A stretch of DNA of 8,892 nucleotides from an uncultured Oscillospiraceae bacterium (lineage in GTDB: Bacteria > Bacillota > Clostridia > Oscillospirales > Oscillospiraceae): assembly GCA_905233595.1 (NCBI GenBank), contig CAJOFI010000013.1:1-8892 (forward strand), read 5' to 3'. Below, one piece after another: positions 1 through 4,876 of this stretch; the first letter of the stretch is position 1, and the number at the start of each line of letters is the position of its first letter. Under the pieces are notes generated by a model. It searched no databases and had not been told where the DNA came from. It saw only the letters and a program-made list of their open reading frames with translations. A program made the position numbers and the translations under genes.

Positions 1-140
1 CGGCAACCCACCGCTTTACAGCAGGGATGGCCGAGCGCCGGGAGCCACCTTCTCGTGAAGGGGGCTCCCAAGAGCGCGAACCCTCGCCCACGCTTTTGCC
101 TCCCCTGGCGGGGCGTATCTACCCACTATGGGTGCAGATG
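1..140. other. GC-rich, hairpin-rich non-coding stretch, cut by the window edge
   Basis: I see no convincing gene here. The stretch contains three hairpins: 40-52 with 57-69 (12 of 13 pairs, 4-base loop), 102-105 with 110-113, and ACCCA 121-125 with TGGGT 129-133, the last flanked by ATCT/AGAT at 117-120 and 136-139. GCGC at 35-38 and 74-77 could extend the first stem. None is followed by a T-run, so they do not look like simple terminators. On the minus strand a short frame stays open to the left edge, but it has no clear start and no recognisable domain. It may be the end of a structured RNA or part of a mobile-element backbone. It matched no riboswitch, tmRNA, RNase P or SRP consensus that I could recall. 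Confidence 0.35.
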
Positions 141-150
141 AGCCCAAACA

Positions 151-267
151 GAGCACCTTTCTGTGTGCTCCCCCTCCGGGGGAAGTGGCCGAAGGCCGAT
201 AGGGGGAAAAGTGCCCCTTCAGTCACCGTCGCAGGCGGCGGTGACAGCTCCCCGAAGGGGGAGCCAT
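151..267. repeat. Composite palindromic intergenic repeat (REP/MITE-like), two half-copies head to head
   Basis: This is a non-coding element made of nested hairpins: GAGCAC 151-156 with GTGCTC 165-170; CCCCC 170-174 with GGGGG 178-182; GGCC 187-190 with GGCC 194-197; GTCACCG 222-228 with CGGTGAC 239-245; and CTCCCC 248-253 with GGGGAG-type 257-263. The left half read forward and the right half read in reverse complement share the order CTCCCCCTYCGGGG, a GTG/GTC hairpin, then AGGGG, so the element looks like two diverged copies facing each other. I associate such CTCCCCC...GGGGAG modules with intergenic repeats of Oscillospiraceae genomes. That link is from memory and was not searched. Confidence 0.6.
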
Positions 268-310
268 GCTATTAACCGACCACTGGCCACTGACGCAAAA
301 AGAAAAGAGG

Positions 311-355
311 CTGAAGGGAGGCACTTCGTAAGGAAGTTGCCTCCCTTCGGTTTCT
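311..355. terminator. Terminator-like hairpin upstream of the four-gene cassette
   Basis: CTGAAGGGAGGC at 311-322 pairs with GCCTCCCTTCGG at 339-350 (one G-T wobble), and ACTTC 323-327 extends toward GAAGT 333-337 with one bulged base. On the + side the hairpin is followed by only a weak TTTCT. On the - side it is followed by a better T-rich tract, the complement of the A-rich 296-308. It would insulate the cassette promoter from upstream transcription, and might work in both directions. Confidence 0.5.
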
Positions 356-361
356 ATATAG

Positions 362-377
362 TCAAAAATATTTCTGA
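362..377. promoter_or_regulatory. Imperfect palindrome just upstream of the -35 box
   Basis: TCAAAAATATTTCTGA reads the same on both strands at 14 of 16 positions. It ends 6 bases before the -35 box of the cassette promoter. It could be a second operator half-site cluster or simply an AT-rich UP-like element. AT-rich DNA produces such symmetry by chance, so confidence is low. Confidence 0.25.
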
Positions 378-383
378 TCGCAG

Positions 384-411
384 TTGATTTTTCACGATTT
401 CGTGATATAAT
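384..411 (+). promoter_or_regulatory. Promoter of the DUF4160 cassette with a palindromic operator in its spacer
   Basis: The -35 box TTGATT (384-389) and the perfect -10 box TATAAT (406-411) are separated by 16 bp. The spacer contains TCACGATTTCGTGA (392-405), a perfect inverted repeat with 6-bp arms and a 2-bp centre that abuts the -10 box. A repressor bound there would block RNA polymerase directly. The likely binder, by inference, is the helix-turn-helix of the second cassette gene. Transcription would begin near 418, giving a leader of about 24 bases that contains the AGGAGG ribosome binding site at 428-433. Confidence 0.7.
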
Positions 412-441
412 ATAAGTGACCACAATCAGGAGGTTTCAGCT

Positions 442-696
442 ATGCCGGTATTGTCCAGATTTTATGGGATCATCATTCGTATGTATTTTCAGCAGGCGGA
501 GCATAACCCGCCGCACATCCACGCCCTTTACGGCGAAGATATGGCCGCCATTGACATACAGACAGGTGAAGTGTTAGAAGGCCATCTGCCGCCTAAGGCG
601 CTTGCTATGGTACGGGAATGGGCGGCTATCCACAAAGACGATCTTCTGCATATGTGGGGGACGCAGGAATTCAAATCCCTTTCTCCCCTTGAGTAA
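442..696 (+). CDS. DUF4160 family protein (84 aa), putative toxin-antitoxin component
   Basis: This small protein is recognisable as DUF4160 from its opening MPVLSRFYGIIIRMYF and the HNPPHIHA motif at residues 21-28. These are followed by an acidic patch, IDIQTGEVLEG (38-48), and a C-terminal helix rich in Trp and Leu (REWAAIHKDDLLHMW, 58-72). It has the usual full length for the family. AGGAGG at 428-433 with 8-base spacing fixes the start. The next gene begins 12 bases after the stop, and the stop codon lies within that gene's ribosome binding site, which suggests translational coupling. DUF4160 genes are commonly found next to DUF2442 genes, and such pairs have been predicted to be toxin-antitoxin-like. 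Which partner would be toxic, and by what mechanism, cannot be read from the sequence. The conserved His residues of HxPPHxH may bind metal or RNA; that is inference. Confidence 0.85.
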   Translation: MPVLSRFYGIIIRMYFQQAEHNPPHIHALYGEDMAAIDIQTGEVLEGHLPPKALAMVREWAAIHKDDLLHMWGTQEFKSLSPLE

Positions 697-708
697 GGAG
701 TTGATACG

Positions 709-1149
709 ATGTTCCATAAGGTCAAAGCGGTCAACGCTCTGCCGGACTATCGCTTGAGTGTCCAATTTGCGGAGGGTGTGACAAAAATTTATGATGTAAA
801 GCCTCTGTTTGCAAAATGGGCGCCGTTCAAGGCATTGGAAAATGCGCCGGAGCTGTTTTCCGGCGTGGAGGTCGATGTGGGCGGCTATGGGATCATCTGG
901 AATGATGATCTTGACCTGTCCTGTGACGAGCTGTTTGAGAACGGTGAGACGGTCAAGACGCCCTTTGACGGTCTTATGGCATTTACAGACGCTACCCAGC
1001 TTTGGGGACTGAACGAAAGCACGCTGCGCAAAGCGATTGCCTACGGCAAGCTGGTCAACGGCGTGGATGCCTGTAAATACGGCAAGCAGTGGGTGATTTC
1101 CATGGAAGCAATGAGGCGGGAGTATGGTGTTCCTAAAGCAGACCGTTAA
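709..1149 (+). CDS. DUF2442 protein with C-terminal helix-turn-helix (146 aa), putative antitoxin and autorepressor
   Basis: Residues 1-80 match the DUF2442 pattern: a short beta-rich domain with YRLSVQFAEGVTKIYDVKPL (14-33) and the typical GGYGIIWNDDLDLSCDEL (58-75). Many DUF2442 proteins end near here. This one continues with a second domain at about 90-142 (FTDATQLWGLNESTLRKAI, then KYGKQWVISMEAMRREYG), which reads as a winged or excisionase-like helix-turn-helix. An antitoxin-type partner with a DNA-binding domain fits autoregulation of the palindromic promoter at 384-411. TAAGGAG at 694-700 with 8-base spacing supports the start. It lies 12 bases after the DUF4160 gene and 8 bases before the YdcF-like gene. 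The domain assignment is from pattern recognition, and the antitoxin role is inferred from gene pairing. Confidence 0.8.
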   Translation: MFHKVKAVNALPDYRLSVQFAEGVTKIYDVKPLFAKWAPFKALENAPELFSGVEVDVGGYGIIWNDDLDLSCDELFENGETVKTPFDGLMAFTDATQLWGLNESTLRKAIAYGKLVNGVDACKYGKQWVISMEAMRREYGVPKADR

Positions 1150-1157
1150 GGAGAAAT

Positions 1158-1763
1158 ATGTTTATATCAGAATTGACGAACAAAGAGCTGACAGACAAAA
1201 TTATCGATAGCGTTTTGTTTGAAGGGCTTGAAGACACGGGGGAGGCCGCTGATTGTATTATCGTGCTCGGTAGCACAAAGGCCTCTCAATATAAGGTTCC
1301 CATTGCAGTCTCTGCTTATAAGGAAAACCGTGCCCCTAAACTTCTGCTGTCCGGTGGTAAAGTGAAAGATTTCAACGAAGGCCGCATGAGCGAGGCCGAT
1401 CATATGTGCAGAACGGCTATCATGCTTGGTGTAAAGAAAGAAGACATCGTTTTAGAAACACTTTCACAAAATACAATAGAAAACATACTTGGATCGCTGT
1501 TTGAGTTACAGCGTGAATTTTGTATCAACCATGTGAGAAGGGTATTGCTTGTAACCACTTCATATCATATGAGACGAAGTCTGGCTATAGCAAGGTATCT
1601 GTTCCCGAGACACATTGAAGTTCTGCCATGTCCTGCAAATGATACCCACACGCGCCGAGATAACTGGGCATATAACGCCGAAGGACGGAAACGGGCTATG
1701 GACGAAGTTCAAAAGATTATTGATTGCGTAGGAAACGGCCTGTTTCCGGATTTTGAAGTATAA
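1158..1763 (+). CDS. YdcF/DUF218-family protein, soluble (201 aa)
   Basis: The protein carries the successive motifs of the DUF218 (YdcF/SanA/ElyC) family: DCIIVLGS at residues 32-39, KLLLSGG (61-67), MSEADHM (77-83), ETLSQNTIENI (100-110) and RVLLVTTSYHMRRSLAIAR (128-146), giving an alpha/beta nucleotide-binding-like fold. Unlike SanA or ElyC it has no signal peptide or membrane segment, so it should be cytoplasmic, as E. coli YdcF is. The biochemical role of the family is unsettled; E. coli YdcF has been reported to bind S-adenosylmethionine. AAGGAG at 1148-1153 lies only 4 bases before the ATG, and the gene starts 8 bases after the DUF2442 stop, so co-transcription is very likely. Base composition is clearly AT-richer than the ABC region downstream. 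The 45 bases to the next gene contain no obvious terminator or promoter. Confidence 0.85.
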   Translation: MFISELTNKELTDKIIDSVLFEGLEDTGEAADCIIVLGSTKASQYKVPIAVSAYKENRAPKLLLSGGKVKDFNEGRMSEADHMCRTAIMLGVKKEDIVLETLSQNTIENILGSLFELQREFCINHVRRVLLVTTSYHMRRSLAIARYLFPRHIEVLPCPANDTHTRRDNWAYNAEGRKRAMDEVQKIIDCVGNGLFPDFEV

Positions 1764-1808
1764 GAGCAACACCGGCTTCTCTTGATTACTTAAGAATGGA
1801 GCTTTGAT

Positions 1809-2564
1809 ATGTGGCGCTTTATAGATGATAATACTTTACCTATAATCACAGCCAAAGATCAAGTCAATAGCGCCCATCGGGAGTGTCGTTTACAGCTTCC
1901 CAAGACGGCAGTTGTATTCTTCATGAGCAAGTGTACCGATTATCTCTGTGAAAACTATCCGGCAAAAGAACTGCCGGAGCCCTTTCCTCGTTTTTTGAAT
2001 CGCTGTCCTATTTGGGAAATCAATAAATACCAGCTCTGCTTTCTTGACGGAGGACGTGGTGCACCTCAAGCCTGCGATACCGTTGAGACACTTGCCGCAC
2101 TTGGAGTAAAGAACATCCTTGCTGTCGGTATGTTCGGTGCATTTGATCCGCAAGTTAAGCTCGGAGAAGTCATAACGCCGGAAAAGGCCTTCATTGAAGA
2201 AGGAACCTCGCTCCATTACTATGAGTCCATAGATTTTTCGCAACCAGACAATGATCTGCTCCAAATCTGCTCTTCTGTGTTGCAAATCAATACATATCCT
2301 ATTGTCACCACTGATGCTGTATATCGGCAGACATTCTACAAAGAACAGTTGTGGCGGAATAAAGGCGCAGTAGGCGTTGATATGGAGACATCAGCAGTTT
2401 TCAGCGTATCCCGATATCTCGGCCTCAAAGCTGCGGCGATTCTGATGGCATCCGATATTCACCCTACGAGCCCAGATGAACCGAAATGGGATTGGAATAT
2501 GACAAAAGATATGAGGTTTGCTTTAGCTGAAAAGAGCCTTGATATCGCAAAACAATTGCTGTGA
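1809..2564 (+). CDS. Nucleoside phosphorylase-family protein (251 aa)
   Basis: This is a member of the PNP/UDP phosphorylase superfamily, which cleaves the N-glycosidic bond of nucleosides with phosphate, or with water in the MTA/SAH nucleosidase branch. Visible signatures are GGRGAP at residues 81-86 (phosphate and ribose contact loop), AVGMFGAF (105-112), and GVDMETSAVF (189-198), in which Met192 and Glu193 match the ribose-binding ME pair. MASD ends at Asp216, the position that carries the purine-contacting catalytic Asp in PNP and MTAN enzymes but not in uridine phosphorylases. This hints at a purine substrate, which remains an inference. Length is normal for the family, with an N-terminal extension of roughly 70 residues before the core motifs. 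GGAG at 1798-1801 with 7-base spacing sets the start. It is the last gene of the cassette and is followed by strong terminators. Confidence 0.88.
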   Translation: MWRFIDDNTLPIITAKDQVNSAHRECRLQLPKTAVVFFMSKCTDYLCENYPAKELPEPFPRFLNRCPIWEINKYQLCFLDGGRGAPQACDTVETLAALGVKNILAVGMFGAFDPQVKLGEVITPEKAFIEEGTSLHYYESIDFSQPDNDLLQICSSVLQINTYPIVTTDAVYRQTFYKEQLWRNKGAVGVDMETSAVFSVSRYLGLKAAAILMASDIHPTSPDEPKWDWNMTKDMRFALAEKSLDIAKQLL

Positions 2565-2595
2565 TCTGTTATTATTTCAAAGGCATATAAACGCC

Positions 2596-2630
2596 GCCCT
2601 GCAAGCTACATACTTGCAGGGCATTTTTAT
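2596..2630 (+). terminator. Strong intrinsic terminator of the four-gene cassette
   Basis: GCCCTGCAAG (2596-2605) pairs perfectly with CTTGCAGGGC (2613-2622) around a 7-base loop, and a run of five T follows at 2624-2628. It lies about 30 bases after the nucleoside phosphorylase stop codon. Confidence 0.9.
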
Positions 2631-2635
2631 GTATG

Positions 2636-2665
2636 CACCGCAGGGGCCTCCTGCGGTGTGTTTTT
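2636..2665 (+). terminator. Second, back-to-back terminator
   Basis: CACCGCAGG (2636-2644) pairs perfectly with CCTGCGGTG (2650-2658) around a 5-base loop and is followed by TGTTTTT (2659-2665). It starts only 6 bases after the first terminator, making a tandem pair. Confidence 0.8.
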
Positions 2666-2784
2666 CTGTCTTAGCGTCCTCTGTCATAATCATGGCTGCG
2701 ACGCCGGGGCCTTTGTCGGGGGTACGTGTCTACGGTTATAGCGAGCATCGGATTTTGCCCCACAAAATCCAGAGCAGAGCGGCA
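2666..2784. other. Non-coding spacer with an inverted repeat at 2750-2770
   Basis: No gene is supported here. The only clear structure is GGATTTTG (2750-2757) and CAAAATCC (2763-2770), a perfect 8-bp inverted repeat around CCCCA with no T-run after it. A reading frame crosses the spacer, but it also spans the hairpins on both sides and has no plausible ribosome binding site or domain. The stretch may be residual mobile-element sequence such as a transfer origin or element end; that is conjecture. Confidence 0.35.
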
Positions 2785-2828
2785 AAACAGGCGTGACCGT
2801 TGCAGTCACGCCTGTTTCATTTCTTTTT
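2785..2828. terminator. Third terminator-like hairpin, perfect 13-bp stem
   Basis: AAACAGGCGTGAC (2785-2797) pairs perfectly with GTCACGCCTGTTT (2805-2817) around a 7-base loop. A T-rich tract (CATTTCTTTTT, to 2828) follows on the + strand. The stem itself ends in AAA/TTT, so it could also act on the opposite strand. Confidence 0.75.
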
Positions 2829-2851
2829 AGCCGGTTATTATCTGCCTCAAA

Positions 2852-2896
2852 GCACCTTCCTTACGGAGGGTGCCCCAAACACCCTCTTTTCTTTTT
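2852..2896 (+). terminator. Overlapping alternative hairpins, the second terminator-like, upstream of the ABC genes
   Basis: GAGGGTG (2866-2872) pairs perfectly with CACCCTC (2880-2886) and runs into TTTTCTTTTT (2887-2896), a good terminator. The same bases can instead pair upstream: GCACCTTCC (2852-2860) with GGAGGGTGC (2865-2873). The two structures are mutually exclusive, an attenuator-like layout. Because the best promoter for the ABC genes appears to lie downstream at 2907-2915, the simplest reading is a final insulating terminator for upstream transcription. Confidence 0.55.
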
Positions 2897-2906
2897 GCGT
2901 ATTCTA

Positions 2907-2915
2907 TGATACAAT
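2907..2915 (+). promoter_or_regulatory. Probable extended -10 promoter for the ABC exporter genes
   Basis: TGATACAAT contains a good -10 box, TACAAT (2910-2915), preceded by the TGN extended -10 element. No good -35 box is seen 16-18 bp upstream, where the sequence is the T-rich tail of the preceding terminator. Transcription would start near 2922, about 25 bases before the ATG at 2947. Confidence 0.45.
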
Positions 2916-2946
2916 CCCCTTGCATCACTTTTTTCGAGGAAATCCC

Positions 2947-4761
2947 ATGGAAAACAACAAAATTTCAAAGGAATACAAGCGCGCGCTGCTCTGGCGCTTT
3001 TTGAAGGGCAGCAAGGCGACCTTCGTTTTGAGCATGGTCTGCGCGGCGCTCTCGGCGCTGGCCGACCTGCTCTCGCCGCAGATTGTGCGCGTCGCGGTGG
3101 ACAACGTCCTCGGCGGCAAGGACGCGGCGCTCCCGCCGCTCGTTCTGCGCCTCGTGGAGCGGGCGGGGGGCTTTGCCTACCTCGCCGAGCATATCTGGAT
3201 CATGGCGCTCGCGCTTTTGGCCGTGGCGCTTTTGAAGGCGCTGAGCGTGTTCGGCTACAACGTCTCCAAGACCAGGGCCGCCGAGACCCTGGTCAAGACC
3301 ATGCGCGACAGCCTCTTTGCCCACATTGAGCGCCTGCCCTTCGCCTGGCACATGAAGCACCACACCGGCGACATCATCCAGCGCTGCACCTCGGACATCG
3401 ACACGACGAAGAACTTCGTCGCCGAGCAGATGACGAACATCATCCGCATCGTGATCCTGCTCTGCCTGTCGCTGGGCTTCATGCTCTCCATGAGCTGGAA
3501 GCTCACGCTGATCGCCGTTCTCCCGGTGCCCTACATCATCCTGCGCTCCTTCCACTTCCACCGGAAGATCGGCGAGGCCTTCATGAAGGCCGACGAGAAC
3601 GAGGGCGTCCTCTCCTCGATGGCGCAGGAGAATCTGACCGGCGTGCGCGTGGTGCGCGCCTTCGGGGCGGAGCGCCGCGAGCGCGACCGCTTCTTTGCGC
3701 AGAACGACTACTACACCTCCCTCTGGATGAAGCTTGCCCAGCCCCTCGCCCAGTTCTGGAGCGTGAGCGACGTGCTCTCGGGCATCCAGATTCTGCTGAT
3801 CGTGGTCTTCGGCTCGGTCTACTGCATCCGGGGCGAGATGCTTCCGGGCGCTTACATCGCCTTCCTCTCCTACGGCGCGATCATGACCTGGCCCGTGCGT
3901 ATGCTGGGGCGCATGATCTCCGAGATGAGCAAGGCGGGCGTCTCGATCGACCGCATCGCCTACATCATGCAGGCCGAGGAGGAAAAAGAGACCGGAAGGG
4001 CGCTTCGCCCCAAAATGGACGGGGACATCCGCTTCGAGCACGTGAGCTACGCCTACGAAAACAGCCCCGAGATCCTGCACGACGTTGACTTTACGATGAA
4101 GGCGGGCAGCACCCTCGGCATCCTCGGCGGCACCGGGAGCGGCAAATCCACGATGATGCTGCTGCTCGACAAGCTCTACGAGCTGCCCGAGGGCTGCGGC
4201 ACGATCTCCGTAGGCGGCACGGATATCCGCGACATCGACACCGCGCATCTTCGGCAGAACATCGGGATGGTCTTGCAGGAGCCCTACCTCTTCTCCCGCA
4301 GCCTGCGGGAGAACATCGCGATCACGGACCCCGCCATGCCGATGGACGCCGTGCGCGAGGCCGCCCGCGCCGCCTGTCTGGACGAGACGATCGCGGGCTT
4401 CAGCAAGGGCTACGAGACCTTCGTGGGCGAGCGGGGCGTGACCCTCTCCGGCGGGCAGAAGCAGCGCGCCGCCATCGCCCGGATGCTCACGCAGAACACG
4501 CCCATCATGATCTTTGACGACTCGCTCTCCGCCGTCGATACGGAGACGGACGCGAAGATCCGCGCCGCGCTCGAGCGCCGCTTCGGCTCGGCCAGCATCA
4601 TTCTCATCTCCCACCGCATCACCACGCTCTCGAAGGCCGACCAGATTCTGGTGCTCGAAAAGGGGCGCATCGTCGAGCGCGGGAGCCATGAGGAGCTGCG
4701 CCGCGCCGGGGGCATCTATCAGCAGATCTGTGAGATTCAAAGCGCCTCTGCGGAACAGTGA
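2947..4761 (+). CDS. ABC exporter half-transporter, subunit with degenerate catalytic site (604 aa)
   Basis: This is a multidrug-type half-exporter: an N-terminal six-helix membrane domain (about residues 20-330) followed by an ATPase domain. Motifs are Walker A GGTGSGKS (394-401), Q-loop Gln444, a canonical LSGGQ signature (500-504), Walker B ending at Asp524, and switch His556. The residue after Walker B is Asp525 rather than the catalytic Glu (FDDSLSAVD), as in the BmrC/LmrC/TM287 type of subunit that makes the degenerate ATP site of a heterodimer. Its partner is the next gene. The start is placed at 2947 because GAGGAA (2936-2941) lies 5 bases upstream and the protein then has normal length. 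An in-frame ATG at 2800 would read through two hairpins and the promoter. Codon use is strongly GC-rich, unlike the genes to the left. The substrate cannot be predicted. Confidence 0.93.
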   Translation: MENNKISKEYKRALLWRFLKGSKATFVLSMVCAALSALADLLSPQIVRVAVDNVLGGKDAALPPLVLRLVERAGGFAYLAEHIWIMALALLAVALLKALSVFGYNVSKTRAAETLVKTMRDSLFAHIERLPFAWHMKHHTGDIIQRCTSDIDTTKNFVAEQMTNIIRIVILLCLSLGFMLSMSWKLTLIAVLPVPYIILRSFHFHRKIGEAFMKADENEGVLSSMAQENLTGVRVVRAFGAERRERDRFFAQNDYYTSLWMKLAQPLAQFWSVSDVLSGIQILLIVVFGSVYCIRGEMLPGAYIAFLSYGAIMTWPVRMLGRMISEMSKAGVSIDRIAYIMQAEEEKETGRALRPKMDGDIRFEHVSYAYENSPEILHDVDFTMKAGSTLGILGGTGSGKSTMMLLLDKLYELPEGCGTISVGGTDIRDIDTAHLRQNIGMVLQEPYLFSRSLRENIAITDPAMPMDAVREAARAACLDETIAGFSKGYETFVGERGVTLSGGQKQRAAIARMLTQNTPIMIFDDSLSAVDTETDAKIRAALERRFGSASIILISHRITTLSKADQILVLEKGRIVERGSHEELRRAGGIYQQICEIQSASAEQ

Positions 4762-4777
4762 AAAGAGAAAAGATAGA

Positions 4778-4860
4778 TATGGCGTCCCCTGCGGGGACGA
4801 ATTGAAATACGTCGCGAAGCGACACCATAACTTTTCACTTCTCACTTTTCACTGTTCACT
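4778..4860. repeat. Short palindromic repeat with TTCACT tandem tail, between the two ABC genes
   Basis: The unit is bounded by TATGG (4778-4782) and CCATA (4824-4828). It contains two perfect hairpins, CGTCCCC with GGGGACG (4783-4789, 4793-4799) and GTCGC with GCGAC (4811-4815, 4819-4823). It is followed by a tandem TTTTCACTT-type array (4832-4860) with four TTCACT or TCACT units. I recall very similar elements scattered between genes in Oscillospiraceae genomes, but this was not searched. It has no T-run, so it is not an obvious terminator, yet it fills most of the 115-base gap between genes expected to be tightly coupled. Confidence 0.65.
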
Positions 4861-4876
4861 ATCAAAAGGTATGGAT

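Noticed and set aside
1..140. SAM riboswitch, suggested by CGGCAACC at the very start
   Set aside because: The other conserved SAM-I segments (for example GGTGCTAATTCC) are absent, and the order of hairpins does not fit.
27..423. Short frames on both strands in the left non-coding region
   Set aside because: They overlap the palindromic repeat and terminator-like hairpin, lack ribosome binding sites and have no recognisable domain.
2539..2796. An 85-codon + strand frame after the nucleoside phosphorylase
   Set aside because: It runs through two strong terminator hairpins, overlaps the end of the upstream gene and shows no domain or ribosome binding site.
2800..2946. An N-terminal extension of the first ABC subunit starting at an in-frame ATG at 2800
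   Set aside because: It would be translated across two hairpins and the promoter. The ATG at 2947 has a ribosome binding site and gives a normal-length exporter.
2965..4845. A 626-codon open frame on the minus strand opposite the first ABC gene
   Set aside because: It is rich in Arg, His, Gly and Glu repeats typical of antisense GC-rich codons, has no domain, and lies exactly opposite a gene with complete ABC motifs.
4778..4860. CRISPR-like array, suggested by the repeated TTCACT units
   Set aside because: The units are 6-9 bases with no spacers, so this is a simple tandem tail of a palindromic element.
4514..4876. A start of the second ABC subunit inside the first ABC gene
   Set aside because: The added residues are Arg/Ser-rich shadow sequence from the other frame. 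A ribosome binding site and a natural N-terminus are found at 4877.
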